From contig MBQZ01000084.1 of assembly GCA_002134785.1 (NCBI GenBank), positions 1-64,000 on the forward strand: a DNA stretch of 64,000 nt, given 5' to 3'. Positions 53,040 to 61,721 of the stretch are shown here, piece by piece. This stretch comes from Crenothrix sp. D3. Its GTDB lineage: Bacteria; Pseudomonadota; Gammaproteobacteria; Methylococcales; Methylomonadaceae. Below the pieces are notes generated by a model. The model was not told the origin of the DNA, made no database searches, and saw nothing but the letters and a program-made list of their open reading frames with translations. Positions within the stretch are counted from its first letter, which is position 1, and every line of letters starts with the position of its first letter. A program made the position numbers and the translations under genes.

Positions 53040-54146
53040 TTATTTTATACGGGTATAGCAACCGCCAGCGGTTGCTTCTAGGTAGCCTTGCAGTTCCAAA
53101 ATCAATAACATTGATGACAGTATTTCTACGGATTCGCCGCTTATTACCACCAAATCATCAATGGATGTTGGGCTAAACAGAACACGATTCAATAATGTTT
53201 GTTGCGCTAGGTCAAGCATTGATTGCATTGGCGGGATGGGTAAATTCGTAGGCTGTTGATTATATTGATTAAGTTCTTCGAGAATATCTTGGGTAGTTTC
53301 GACAAGTTTCGCGCCTTCGCGGATGAGTGCGTTACAACCGCGTGCTAGTGGATTATGAATGCTCCCTGGAATAGCAAATACTTCACGGTTTTGTTCTAAC
53401 GCCATACGGGCAGTAATGAGCGAGCCGCTTTGTTTAGCGGCTTCCACGACTAATAAACCCTGACTCAATCCGCTGATAATGCGATTACGGCGCGGAAAAT
53501 GATTGGCTTTCGCGGTTGTTCCTGGGGGAAATTCAGACACCATCGCACCGCTATTCACAATCTCAAGGGCAAGGTCTTTGTGCCGTGCTGGATACACTCT
53601 ATCTAAGCCAGTACCTGCCACCGCGATTGTGAAACCACCAACGCTTAATGCACCTTGATGGCTAGCGGCATCAATACCTAAGGCTAAACCGCTGGTGATA
53701 ACAAAGCCGCAGTGACTGAGACTTTTAGCAAACTCAAACGCGGTATCTTTGCCCATCGTTGATGGATTACGACTACCGACGATGGCAATCTGTGGCAAGG
53801 TTAATAATGCGACGTTACCACGCACAAATAACAACGGCGGTGGGTCACTCAGTTCTTTCAGTAACGGTGGATACAGTGGGTCTTCAATGGTGATTGCCCA
53901 GTTATTGGTCTGCTCTAACCACGCTAAATCGTTGTCAATAATTGCCCAATCTGGATTTTTAAGTGCGGCAATACTTTCACTTTTTAAACCTAAACGCGTC
54001 CAGTTAGTTGCTGATTCGGCAAATAATTGTTCGGGCGTGTGGGTTTGCAGAAGTTTAAGAAAGGTTCGGCAACCAATTGCTGGCGTGCGCAATAGCGCAA
54101 GCCAGTATTTTAGGTCGTTGTCTTGGGGGTTGGTGTTAGTATTCAG
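53040..54146 (-). CDS. dprA: DNA-processing protein DprA
   Basis: DprA loads RecA on incoming single strands in natural transformation. The protein has the Rossmann-like core (VGSRNPSTMGKDTAFEFAKSL, SGLALGIDAASHQGAL, VAGTGLDRVYPARHKDL, RNRIISGLSQGLLVVEA) and a C-terminal winged-helix end. The only ordinary start codon in frame is a TTG at 54092 (350 residues). That would cut off the conserved LKYWLAL immediately upstream. No ATG, GTG or TTG exists between 54092 and the in-frame stop. A CTG at 54144-54146 overlaps the upstream gene's TGA as CTGA, so I propose it as a coupled start (368 residues). If it is not used, the protein starts at 54092. Confidence 0.88.
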   Translation of the reverse strand: MNTNTNPQDNDLKYWLALLRTPAIGCRTFLKLLQTHTPEQLFAESATNWTRLGLKSESIAALKNPDWAIIDNDLAWLEQTNNWAITIEDPLYPPLLKELSDPPPLLFVRGNVALLTLPQIAIVGSRNPSTMGKDTAFEFAKSLSHCGFVITSGLALGIDAASHQGALSVGGFTIAVAGTGLDRVYPARHKDLALEIVNSGAMVSEFPPGTTAKANHFPRRNRIISGLSQGLLVVEAAKQSGSLITARMALEQNREVFAIPGSIHNPLARGCNALIREGAKLVETTQDILEELNQYNQQPTNLPIPPMQSMLDLAQQTLLNRVLFSPTSIDDLVVISGESVEILSSMLLILELQGYLEATAGGCYTRIK

Positions 54147-55252
54147 GGGGTTTGAACTCTATCTAAAACGTGTAATGCGTTTGTTGCTTGCATGACTAAG
54201 GCGTAACTGACACGGTCAAAGGTACGAAATACCATTAGCATTCCTGCGAGTTCATTAGGCAGTTGAACGGTATCATTTTTGACAGCACTGTAAGGGTCTC
54301 TAACTGAGCCACTATTTTGATAAATATCCAGCTCGTGACCCGCTAACAGCCCATCGAGCTTGCCTTTATCAATCACGACCACGTTGTCTATGCCAATTTG
54401 GGAGACACCACCTAGTACACTAATGATGCTACCTCTTATCGGTTGCTCTGGCGGTCTAGCAAAATAATTTAGACTAATTTCATCATCTACCTTTGGCATA
54501 ACACGATCGCCCATACGAATTTCGCTATTTGATTGCGTAACCGTTAAGGTAGCTGGGTCGCCTGCTTGTTGCAGAGTAGCCTGCGCAATATATCTGGCTT
54601 CATACCCTAAAATCTCTTGGGTATCGGCATCAACAAAAGTATCACCTGCGCGGTATACCATGTATTCAGTATTTTGTGGCGCGTCGATTGAGCGGACATA
54701 AATTCTATCACCCGCACCAGCAACAACGTGATCATTCGCTATATCGACCACATAAGAGTTTTGATTAAGTTCGTTTTCGCCGACTATTTTGGGTGAACTT
54801 AAATATTTTGCGATTTCATGATAAGGAATTAATTTAATAGGTTGTTCAATTTCAGATTCTCGAATACACGGTTTTAGTTTACCATTTTTATCCAATGCGA
54901 AATCTTTGCGTCCATTTTTAAAATCTTCTTCTTTAAGAATGCAGTTTGTCGCAATATTGGCTTGCTGTGGATTGCGGCTAAGACTTAACTGCGGCTTGCC
55001 GTTGACCATTGAAAAATAAAGGGTATCACCAGGGTAGATAAGATTCGGGTTTTTAATCTGCGGGTTTGTCTGCCATAGCTTCGGCCATTGTGACGGATGC
55101 TGTAAAAATTTCCCCGATATTTCCCACAAAGTATCATGTCTAACAACGGTGTATTGATCGGGGTGAGTGGGTTTTATTTGTAACTCGTCAGCCCCCACAG
55201 CCATGCTGAAAATGAGTGGAATAATAAATCCAAAACGTATTTGAAAAGCCAT
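54143..55252 (-). CDS. LysM-domain exported protein
   Basis: The 369-residue protein has a signal peptide (cleaved near VGA, residue 20) and one LysM motif (DQYTVVRHDTLWEISGKFL, about 32-85, ending NLIYPGDTLYF). A long C-terminal part of beta-rich sequence follows, without a motif I can name. LysM binds peptidoglycan, so it acts in the periplasm or envelope. The gene upstream of dprA in many gammaproteobacteria is of this type, and its function is unknown. Its last codons (...RVQTP) overlap the proposed dprA start by four bases. Confidence 0.88.
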   Translation of the reverse strand: MAFQIRFGFIIPLIFSMAVGADELQIKPTHPDQYTVVRHDTLWEISGKFLQHPSQWPKLWQTNPQIKNPNLIYPGDTLYFSMVNGKPQLSLSRNPQQANIATNCILKEEDFKNGRKDFALDKNGKLKPCIRESEIEQPIKLIPYHEIAKYLSSPKIVGENELNQNSYVVDIANDHVVAGAGDRIYVRSIDAPQNTEYMVYRAGDTFVDADTQEILGYEARYIAQATLQQAGDPATLTVTQSNSEIRMGDRVMPKVDDEISLNYFARPPEQPIRGSIISVLGGVSQIGIDNVVVIDKGKLDGLLAGHELDIYQNSGSVRDPYSAVKNDTVQLPNELAGMLMVFRTFDRVSYALVMQATNALHVLDRVQTP

Positions 55253-55359
55253 GTTGATTCCTAACGGGTCTTTAAATGAGTGATGCGTACTCGAAGTTTA
55301 AATGAATTTAGGTAGAATTCCAGTATTTGATGAAGATAGTACGAGGGTATCACTGTAAG

Positions 55360-55392
55360 AAAACGCCGATGTTTTAAAAACCTCGGCGTTTT
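55360..55392 (-). terminator. Rho-independent terminator after the coiled-coil gene
   Basis: AAAACGCCGA and TCGGCGTTTT form a 10-bp stem with a 13-base loop, with A and T runs on both sides. It lies directly behind the 88-residue protein gene read on the minus strand. Confidence 0.85.
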
Positions 55393-55397
55393 AATAA

Positions 55398-55664
55398 TTA
55401 TTCAGAAAGCCGTTTAGTCACGCGTTGGTAAGTTTCTTTCAGCTCTTCACCCACTACTTTTGCTTTAGCGATGAATTCTTCTGAGGTTTCTACCGAATCA
55501 TCGGCTATTTCAGCGGCTTTGGCTTTTACTAGCTGCCATTGTTGTTCCGCACCCTCAAATTCTTCTTTGGCTTCCATCGAGGCGAGATGCAGTTTTAAAC
55601 CAATTTCATCTCGTTCTGCTTTTAGTTTATCTAATAAATTGTTGAATTCTTCTTTTATAGCCAT
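55398..55664 (-). CDS. Small coiled-coil protein of unknown function
   Basis: The 88-residue protein (MAIKEEFNNLLDKLKAERDE...) is almost wholly charged amphipathic helix with heptad-like spacing. It has no cysteines, signal peptide or membrane segment. The start at 55664 follows GAGGTG at good spacing; a frame four codons longer is not supported. It is a stand-alone gene with its own terminator, divergent from def. I do not recognise a named family. Confidence 0.75.
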   Translation of the reverse strand: MAIKEEFNNLLDKLKAERDEIGLKLHLASMEAKEEFEGAEQQWQLVKAKAAEIADDSVETSEEFIAKAKVVGEELKETYQRVTKRLSE

Positions 55665-55848
55665 AACGCACCTCATTGTTGAATCAAAAAAACGCTAGTT
55701 ATAGGATAAAAATCCATCCTACTTATCAGTTTATCCTGTTAGGTACGACAAAGCTATTGCTAAAGATTTAGTCTGTTTACATTCAAAGTTACACCAAATT
55801 CAGATAGAATCCTTGCCCTGTTCAATTATTAATAGTGTGGAGAGTTTG

Positions 55849-56352
55849 TTGAGTATGTTAACTATTCTCGAGTTTCCTGACGAGAGGCTGCGTAAAACAG
55901 CTGCGGTTGTGAAATTTGTCGATGATAAAATTCAAAAATTGGTCGATGATATGCTGGAAACCATGTACCACGAACATGGTGTCGGCTTAGCGGCAACGCA
56001 AGTCAATGTGCAGTTACGCGTGATTGTCATTGATGTCAGTGAAAATAAAGACCAGCCTTTGTGCCTGATTAATCCTGAGATTATCGAAACACACGGCATG
56101 AAAGAAAACGAAGAAGGCTGTCTTTCTGTGCCTACTTTTTTTGAAAAAGTAAAACGCAGTGAACGAGTGCGCGTTAAAGCTCTTGACAGAAGAGGTCAAC
56201 CCTTTGAATTTGAAGCCACTGATTTACTGTCGGTGTGTGTGCAGCATGAAATAGATCATTTAAACGGCAAATTGTTTGTCGATTATATTTCGTCATTAAA
56301 ACGCCAGCGTATTAAAAAGAAGTTGGAAAAACTTCATAAAATGGAATCGTAA
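55849..56352 (+). CDS. def: Peptide deformylase
   Basis: This metalloenzyme removes the formyl group from new proteins. The 167-residue protein has the three motifs: GVGLAATQV near 45, EGCLSVP near 90 and QHEIDHLNG near 133, giving the Cys and two His metal ligands. The start is taken as the TTG at 55849 because GGAG is 6 bases upstream and the resulting (M)[15 protein letters not shown] aligns with E. coli MSVLQVLHIPDERLRK. The ATG at 55855 is the alternative. It heads the def-fmt-rsmB operon, 3 bases before fmt. Confidence 0.95.
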   Translation: MSMLTILEFPDERLRKTAAVVKFVDDKIQKLVDDMLETMYHEHGVGLAATQVNVQLRVIVIDVSENKDQPLCLINPEIIETHGMKENEEGCLSVPTFFEKVKRSERVRVKALDRRGQPFEFEATDLLSVCVQHEIDHLNGKLFVDYISSLKRQRIKKKLEKLHKMES

Positions 56353-56355
56353 CGC

Positions 56356-57303
56356 ATGAAAATTATTTTTGCTGGCACGCCAGAATTTGCCGTACCTAGT
56401 TTGCAGATGCTTATTGCTTCAGGGCATGAAATATGTGCGGTTTATACGCAACCTGATCGTCCTTCGGGTAGAGGACGACAGCTGCATCCTACGCCTGTAA
56501 AAGCCGTTGCCTTAGCAGCAGGACTTCCTGTTTTTCAACCACTGACGTTAAAAAATGATGAAGATTTGCAGCAATTGATAGCATTGAATGCTGACTTGAT
56601 GGTGGTAGTGGCTTACGGCATGATATTAACGCAAGCCGTGCTAGATGTGCCGCCGTTAGGGTGTATCAACGTGCATGGCTCATTATTGCCACGCTGGCGC
56701 GGTGCAGCACCTATTCAACGCGCCTTAATGGCAGGTGATGAAAAAACGGGCGTGACCATTATGAAAATCGTCCGTAAATTAGACGCGGGCGATATGCTAC
56801 ACAAAGAAGAGCTGGTCATTGGTGTGCAGGAGTCTTCTAACGATTTATACGTTAAATTAGCCGACTTAGGGGCAATTGGTTTGGCTAAAGTATTGACGCA
56901 ACTAGAAAACGGCACGCTGCACGCTGAACCACAAGATGAAGCCCTCGTCACTTATGCAGAAAAACTATCGAAAGCCGAAGCGGTCATTGATTGGACGGAA
57001 TCGGCTGACGTTATATCCCGAAAAATACGCGGTTTAAATCCGTGGCCTGTGGCAGAAACCACTTATCAAGGGCAAGTATTGCGCATTTGGCAAGCTGAAG
57101 TCGTCCCTGAAACGACTGCCAGTCCTTTAAAGGACTGGCAGTCGTGTTCCTCAGGGGTAGTTAATTGTGTGAATAAACAGTTTGATGTCGCCACAGGGCA
57201 GGGCGTATTACGCTTACTGGAAGTCCAGCTGCCTAATGGTAAACGCATGACTGCACAGGCGTTTTTAAATGCCCATGCGGCGAATGGAGTCCAACTCGGT
57301 TGA
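56356..57303 (+). CDS. fmt: Methionyl-tRNA formyltransferase
   Basis: The enzyme formylates initiator Met-tRNA with 10-formyl-THF. The 315-residue protein begins MKIIFAGTPEFAVPSLQMLI and has the SLLPRWRGAAPIQRAL motif near 110 and the C-terminal domain linked at about 205. Codons 253-264 (TTASPLKDWQSC) come from a perfect 34-base palindrome inserted in frame in the C-terminal domain. Frame, motifs on both sides and the stop remain intact. The stop overlaps the rsmB start as TTGA. Confidence 0.96.
   Translation: MKIIFAGTPEFAVPSLQMLIASGHEICAVYTQPDRPSGRGRQLHPTPVKAVALAAGLPVFQPLTLKNDEDLQQLIALNADLMVVVAYGMILTQAVLDVPPLGCINVHGSLLPRWRGAAPIQRALMAGDEKTGVTIMKIVRKLDAGDMLHKEELVIGVQESSNDLYVKLADLGAIGLAKVLTQLENGTLHAEPQDEALVTYAEKLSKAEAVIDWTESADVISRKIRGLNPWPVAETTYQGQVLRIWQAEVVPETTASPLKDWQSCSSGVVNCVNKQFDVATGQGVLRLLEVQLPNGKRMTAQAFLNAHAANGVQLG
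57112..57145. repeat. Perfect 34-base palindrome inside fmt
   Basis: ACGACTGCCAGTCCTTT and AAAGGACTGGCAGTCGT are exact reverse complements with no loop. Slightly outside, CCCTGA (57105) and TCAGGG (57151) could extend the hairpin after a bulge. The sequence is translated within Fmt. Confidence 0.98.
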
Positions 57304-58589
57304 ATACACGATTAATAGCTGCCCGCGTGTTGGCGCGGGTTTTACAAGACGGACAATCGCTAACAACCGCCTTAGATTGCCCTTCATTCACGTTTGATTC
57401 CCCCAAAGATAAAGCCTTTGTCCAAGCCATCAGTTACGGGGTTTGTCGGCAATATCACCGCTTAGATTTTATTCTTAGCCAATTACTGGATAAGCCGTTA
57501 AAAGACGCGGAAATCAAAGCCTTGGCATTAGTGGGTTTATATCAACTCAGTTTTATGCGGGTAAAATCCCATGCCGCCGTATCAGAAACCGTCTCAGCGA
57601 TACCTAAGAAAAAACAATGGGCGAAAGGCTTACTGAATGCCTTGCTACGGCGTTATTTGCGTGAACAAGAAATCCTAGAAGAACAGGCAAACCAACACCA
57701 TCCAGCGGCTGTCAGTCATCCTGATTGGCTGATTCAGCGTGTCGAACACGATTGGGCTGAACACGCGGCGCAGATTTTTCATGAAAACAATCAACAGCCG
57801 CCGTTGGTGTTGCGCGTTAATCTGGCACGAACCAGCCGCGAAGCGTATTTACAACGCTTATCTGAACAAGACATCACAGGTGTTGCAGTCGATTTTTGCC
57901 CGACAGCGATTGTGTTAGATAAACCTGTCGGCGTTGAATTATTGCCTGAGTTTGCCGCAGGGTGGGTATCCGTACAAGACACAGCAGCGCAATTAGCCGC
58001 GAGCTTATTGAACGTACAAGCAGGGCAACGCGTATTGGATTTATGCGCCGCACCGGGTGGAAAAACCGCGCATATTTTAGAATCCCAACCGCAGTTAAAA
58101 GAAGTCGTTGCTGTTGATATTGAAGCCAACCGAATGCAGCGCGTGGCAGAAAATTGTCTGCGTTTACAACTATCGCCGACGCTCATTGTTGGTGATGCCG
58201 CACACCCTGAATCATGGTGGGATGGTCAACTATTTGACCGCATTTTAGTAGACGCGCCGTGTTCTGCGTTGGGCGTAATTCGCCGTCATCCTGATATAAA
58301 ACTGTTGCGCCGTCCTGAAGACATTGCCGTATTGCAAGTGTTACAACGCGACATACTGAATGCCGCGTGGTCGATGTTAGCGTCAGGCGGCGTTTTAGTG
58401 TATGCCACTTGTTCCGTGTTAAAACAAGAAAATGAACAGCAAATTCACGACTTTTTAGCGACTCATGCCGATGCTATTGAACACCCTATCGTTGCAGATT
58501 GGGGCATAAGCGTCTCTCATGGACGGCAAATTTTGACAGGAACAGCGGCAATGGATGGATTTTATTATGCGCGTCTTGGCAAACAATAA
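57300..58589 (+). CDS. rsmB: 16S rRNA (cytosine-967-C5) methyltransferase
   Basis: The 429-residue protein joins a NusB-like RNA-binding domain (1 to about 140, with FVQAISYGVCRQYHRLDFILS) to a SAM-dependent methylase. The methylase has DLCAAPGGKTAHILE near 240 and two active-site cysteines in VDAPCSALGVIRRHPD and YATCSVLKQENEQQI. It starts with a TTG that overlaps the fmt stop by four bases (TTGA), which implies translational coupling. It is the third gene of def-fmt-rsmB. Confidence 0.96.
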   Translation: MNTRLIAARVLARVLQDGQSLTTALDCPSFTFDSPKDKAFVQAISYGVCRQYHRLDFILSQLLDKPLKDAEIKALALVGLYQLSFMRVKSHAAVSETVSAIPKKKQWAKGLLNALLRRYLREQEILEEQANQHHPAAVSHPDWLIQRVEHDWAEHAAQIFHENNQQPPLVLRVNLARTSREAYLQRLSEQDITGVAVDFCPTAIVLDKPVGVELLPEFAAGWVSVQDTAAQLAASLLNVQAGQRVLDLCAAPGGKTAHILESQPQLKEVVAVDIEANRMQRVAENCLRLQLSPTLIVGDAAHPESWWDGQLFDRILVDAPCSALGVIRRHPDIKLLRRPEDIAVLQVLQRDILNAAWSMLASGGVLVYATCSVLKQENEQQIHDFLATHADAIEHPIVADWGISVSHGRQILTGTAAMDGFYYARLGKQ

Positions 58590-59184
58590 AGCGTTTTTAC
58601 TCATTGGGTTGTGTGTTTGGCTGTTCTCCGCGCCTGTGTTTGCCACGGAAATCACTCAAGCACAAACCAGCTTACGCGGTGATAGCTATGTATTATCAGC
58701 AGACATTGATTATCAACTGAGCGATACTGCAAAAGAGGCATTGCAACACGGCGTGCCTTTATTTTGGTCATTGCACATTAAAGTGATGCAGCAACGTGAC
58801 ATTATCTGGAATAAAACCGTCGTGGAAACCGTGATACGTTATCGCCTGCAATACCACGCGTTGCTGAATATGTATCGCGTGGTCACTATTGATCCTGCCG
58901 CCGATATTTACACGCATCGTGAACAAAACGGCGATAGTTATAATTTTTCTACCCTGTCTGCGGCATTAGATTTAATGGCAACCCTGCACAATGTACCGAT
59001 TATTAAACAAGCTGACATTGCGCCAGAACACCACTATTTCATCCAAATCAAAGCCAACTTTGAACGCGATGCTTTACCGTTGCCACTACGCCCCATCGCC
59101 TACACCAACCCGCAATGGTATTTATCCAGCAATTGGACGACATGGGATTTACTTCCAGCTCTTAGCACACAAAGTAAACCATGA
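58567..59184 (+). CDS. DUF4390 exported protein
   Basis: The 205-residue protein has a signal peptide (MRVLANNKAFLLIGLCVWLFS..., cleaved after VFA). Its mature part matches DUF4390 (ITQAQTSLRGDSYVLSADIDYQLS, GVPLFWSLHIKV, TVVETVIRYRLQYHALLNMYRV). It overlaps the end of rsmB by 23 bases. In related bacteria this gene links rsmB to ntrY-ntrX; here no ntrYX follows. The start at 58567 gives a better signal peptide than 58555. Confidence 0.83.
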   Translation: MRVLANNKAFLLIGLCVWLFSAPVFATEITQAQTSLRGDSYVLSADIDYQLSDTAKEALQHGVPLFWSLHIKVMQQRDIIWNKTVVETVIRYRLQYHALLNMYRVVTIDPAADIYTHREQNGDSYNFSTLSAALDLMATLHNVPIIKQADIAPEHHYFIQIKANFERDALPLPLRPIAYTNPQWYLSSNWTTWDLLPALSTQSKP

Positions 59185-59217
59185 TTTTTAGCTCCCTTTT
59201 TAGTTATGATGCTGAAT
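59166..59217 (+). repeat. Direct repeat, left copy (start of a lost gene)
   Basis: CACACAAAGTAAACCATGAT and what follows up to 59217 match 60647-60698 with about seven differences in 52 bases. Both copies encode the peptide MIFSSLFSxDAE, after which the sequences diverge. They look like two relics of the 5' end of one gene type. Confidence 0.7.
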
Positions 59218-59385
59218 CATTTATCATGTGGTTTTACGGTTCACCTTATAAAGCTTAGTGAAACTCCCAATGACAACACCAATTATTTTTTTCTATGAAT
59301 CTCATAATACGGGGGCGCATTTATTAGATGTTAATCAACCCGTTTTTACGCTTGCTTCAGTAAATTTCAATCAAGGGTTAATAAA

Positions 59386-60531
59386 ATGAGCGAATATCAA
59401 TACTACGAATTTATTGCTATCGACAAGCCGCTAACTACGCAACAAATGGCAGAGTTACGCAGCGTTTCTACCCGCGCAAAGATTACAGCGACCAGTTTTG
59501 TCAATGAATATCAATGGGGGAGTTTTAAAGGTAATCCAAAAAATTGGATAGCGCATTATTTTGATGCTTTTGTTTATACCGCTAACTGGGGTTCTTGCCA
59601 GTTTATGTTGCGTGTGCCATTGGCTTGTTTATCACCCGAAAATCTACAAACCTTTCAGATTGAAATGCTTGGTTTTTTTGAAATTGAACAGACAGCAACC
59701 CATTGGATACTTGATTGGCAATTGAATGAAAGTGAAAACTATGAAAGATTTGATGAGTATCAAGGCTGTAATTGGATGGGGCAGTTAGTCCCTTTACGCG
59801 ATGAATTATTACGCGGCGACTTACGTCCATTATATTTAGGCTGGTTGAGCGGCGTATATGAACTCAATGATGACGCACTAGAACCACCGATTCCCGCAGG
59901 ACTTGGCGAATTGAGTGCCGCGCAAACTGCGTTTGTTGAATTTTTAGAAATTGATGTTGATTTTGTCAGTGCGGCTGCAATAGCAAGCCCACCTTTAACT
60001 GATAATCACAGCAATACAGACCGTCAAATGTGGTTAGATTCTATCTCTACCGACAAAGCCAAACAGGTGCTTATTTTATTGCTAGAAGGGCGCGGACAAG
60101 AAGCTGAAAGGCACATAAAATCAGAATTTTTCGCTTGGCAACGTGAACAAAGCAATCAGCCACAAGGACAGTCGAAACCACGAAAAGTAAGCGAGTTGCG
60201 AAAATTGGCAGAAATAGCGAAGCAAGAGCGTAAAGAACGCGAAACCATTGCTGCTAAAAAAGCCGCTGCTGAAAAACAACGCCAACGCGATGCTCACCTG
60301 CGCACAATGTTTGCAGACGCTGAACTTATGTGGGCAAGCGCGGATACCAAAGCACAAAGAACCACAGCGGCAAGTTATGATGAAGTCACTCGGATAATTA
60401 AAGAGCTAGCCGCCGCTTATAAATTAGCGGGAGATACTAACGGTTTTAAAAACGCGTTCACTGCCTTTATAAATGTTCATGGCAAGCGTAAAGCCTTAGT
60501 TGACCGATTGAAAAAAGAAAAGCTGTTATGA
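59386..60531 (+). CDS. Conserved protein of unknown function (MSEYQYYEF family)
   Basis: The 381-residue protein begins MSEYQYYEFIAIDKPLTTQQMAELRSVSTRAKITATSFVNEYQWG. I know this start from uncharacterised proteins of several phyla, but no function is established. Visible parts are an N-terminal globular region (about 1-200) with FDAFVYTANWG and PLRDELLRGDLRPLYLGWLSGV, a short helical region, and a long charged coiled coil (about 265-305, KQERKERETIAAKKAAAEKQ) ahead of a small helical end. No signal or membrane segment is seen. It interrupts the usual DUF4390-ntrY order and is flanked by direct repeats, so it is probably acquired. Confidence 0.75.
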   Translation: MSEYQYYEFIAIDKPLTTQQMAELRSVSTRAKITATSFVNEYQWGSFKGNPKNWIAHYFDAFVYTANWGSCQFMLRVPLACLSPENLQTFQIEMLGFFEIEQTATHWILDWQLNESENYERFDEYQGCNWMGQLVPLRDELLRGDLRPLYLGWLSGVYELNDDALEPPIPAGLGELSAAQTAFVEFLEIDVDFVSAAAIASPPLTDNHSNTDRQMWLDSISTDKAKQVLILLLEGRGQEAERHIKSEFFAWQREQSNQPQGQSKPRKVSELRKLAEIAKQERKERETIAAKKAAAEKQRQRDAHLRTMFADAELMWASADTKAQRTTAASYDEVTRIIKELAAAYKLAGDTNGFKNAFTAFINVHGKRKALVDRLKKEKLL

Positions 60532-60646
60532 CAAATTAGCTAAAGGTAGGCAATCGTTTTTTGTTTGCCTGCTTTATTTGGACTACTCAACGCGGCGCGT
60601 TGAAACTGCATTCCCACGCGGTGCGGGAACGAGAAAAACAAGAAAA

Positions 60647-60698
60647 CACACAAAGAAAACCATGATTTTTAGTTCCCTTTTCAGTCACGATGCAGAAC
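60647..60698 (+). repeat. Direct repeat, right copy (start of a lost gene)
   Basis: This is the partner of 59166-59217. The frame from ATG at 60662 runs 30 codons (MIFSSLFSHDAEPVQLESQ...) and stops inside the hairpin repeat at 60740. It lies in the 410-base non-coding gap between the unknown gene and the SIMPL gene. Confidence 0.7.
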
Positions 60699-60739
60699 CT
60701 GTTCAACTTGAAAGCCAATGCGTGGACATTGAACAGCCC

Positions 60740-60765
60740 GATAGGATGGGCTGAGGTACGAAGTA
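60740..60765. repeat. GATAGGATGGGCT repeat, decayed copy
   Basis: GATAGGATGGGCTGAGGTACGAAG matches the hairpin at 40673 but the closing arm is lost (GTAGAGAC instead of CCCATC). Confidence 0.65.
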
Positions 60766-60860
60766 GAGACGCTATTTATCGCGACTCTACCGCATAATCA
60801 ATCGCCCTCGCCCTGTACCGCTCTTTTATCATGTTGGTTTGGATTGTATTTTTCATGAAT

Positions 60861-60886
60861 AAAAAACCCGCTGTGTGGCGGGTTTG
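60861..60886. terminator. Rho-independent terminator
   Basis: AAAACCCGC and GCGGGTTT with a TGTGTG loop are flanked by A and T bases. It can serve the plus-strand direction or transcripts of the SIMPL gene from the other side. Confidence 0.75.
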
Positions 60887-60911
60887 GGTTGTGCGTTGAT
60901 TTTTTCACAAT

Positions 60912-60940
60912 AGGGCAACCACGAGGGATTGCCCCTACGG
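60912..60940. repeat. GGGCAACC/ATTGCCCCTAC repeat copy
   Basis: AGGGCAACCACGAGGGATTG with CCCCTACGG is the reverse complement of the left half of the 45163 repeat. It abuts the SIMPL gene's stop. Confidence 0.75.
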
Positions 60941-60941
60941 T

Positions 60942-61694
60942 TTATTGTTCGATTTTATAAACAATGGTTACGACCACTTTAGCGACTTTATTGATGGTGG
61001 TTTTGTCATAAACACCGCCATAATCATCGGTTTCCGCATTTGCACCTACGGCTAGGATATAAAAAGCACCTTGCGAGGCTGAACGCATCATACCCACGCT
61101 AACACCATCGTGTTTAGTGAATTCATTGGCGCGTTTGCGGGCATTTTCAGTAGCCGCACTGATAAGTGACATTTTTATATCTTCTAAATTACTGACTAGA
61201 TATAACGGTGCATCGGCTTCAACAGGGCGACCCTCGGCTTGTAAGGCTAAAAAATCTTTATTGGCAGTGACGACTTTCGCTAAATCTTGTGTACTAATAA
61301 CAATATCTTGATGGGCATCGAATCCGTTTTGTACGGATTTAGTACCGCCTTGAGGCAAGGGAATGTCTTCATAATGCGGTTCGACAAATTCACTGCCTTC
61401 TTGCCAGCCTGCTTTATCGAGGGCGTGGTCGAGCAAGAATTTATCGAGGGCAGGGCGTTCAGCGCGTAATTTGGCGAGTGCTTGAGCAAAATCGGGAGCA
61501 TTCACGGAAATTGATACTGTCCATTCGACTTTATCAGCGGCAATGGCTTTTTCTGCCAAGCCTTTAACGGTGATTGACTGCTGACTGGAAACGGCTTTTT
61601 TAGCTTGTACACCGAGAATAAACGCCGCGCTGGACATACCCAGTGCAAGTGTGATGCCCAATATCGCCATCGCGATTGATGATTGTTTGTCCAT
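60942..61694 (-). CDS. SIMPL-domain (DUF541) membrane-anchored periplasmic protein
   Basis: The 250-residue protein has an N-terminal signal-anchor (ILGITLALGMSSAAFILG, about 10-30) and a SIMPL domain. The family features are SITVKGLAEKAIAADKVEWTVSISV near 40, repeated beta-strands, and AATENARKRANEFTK near 178. SIMPL proteins occur in the envelope of many bacteria and are linked to oxidative stress in some; the biochemical role is unknown. It is preceded by a GTCGAGTTGCC hairpin and lies downstream of galU. Confidence 0.88.
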   Translation of the reverse strand: MDKQSSIAMAILGITLALGMSSAAFILGVQAKKAVSSQQSITVKGLAEKAIAADKVEWTVSISVNAPDFAQALAKLRAERPALDKFLLDHALDKAGWQEGSEFVEPHYEDIPLPQGGTKSVQNGFDAHQDIVISTQDLAKVVTANKDFLALQAEGRPVEADAPLYLVSNLEDIKMSLISAATENARKRANEFTKHDGVSVGMMRSASQGAFYILAVGANAETDDYGGVYDKTTINKVAKVVVTIVYKIEQ

Positions 61695-61721
61695 TGCTTT
61701 AGCCTTGTGTGGGTTGTGTTT

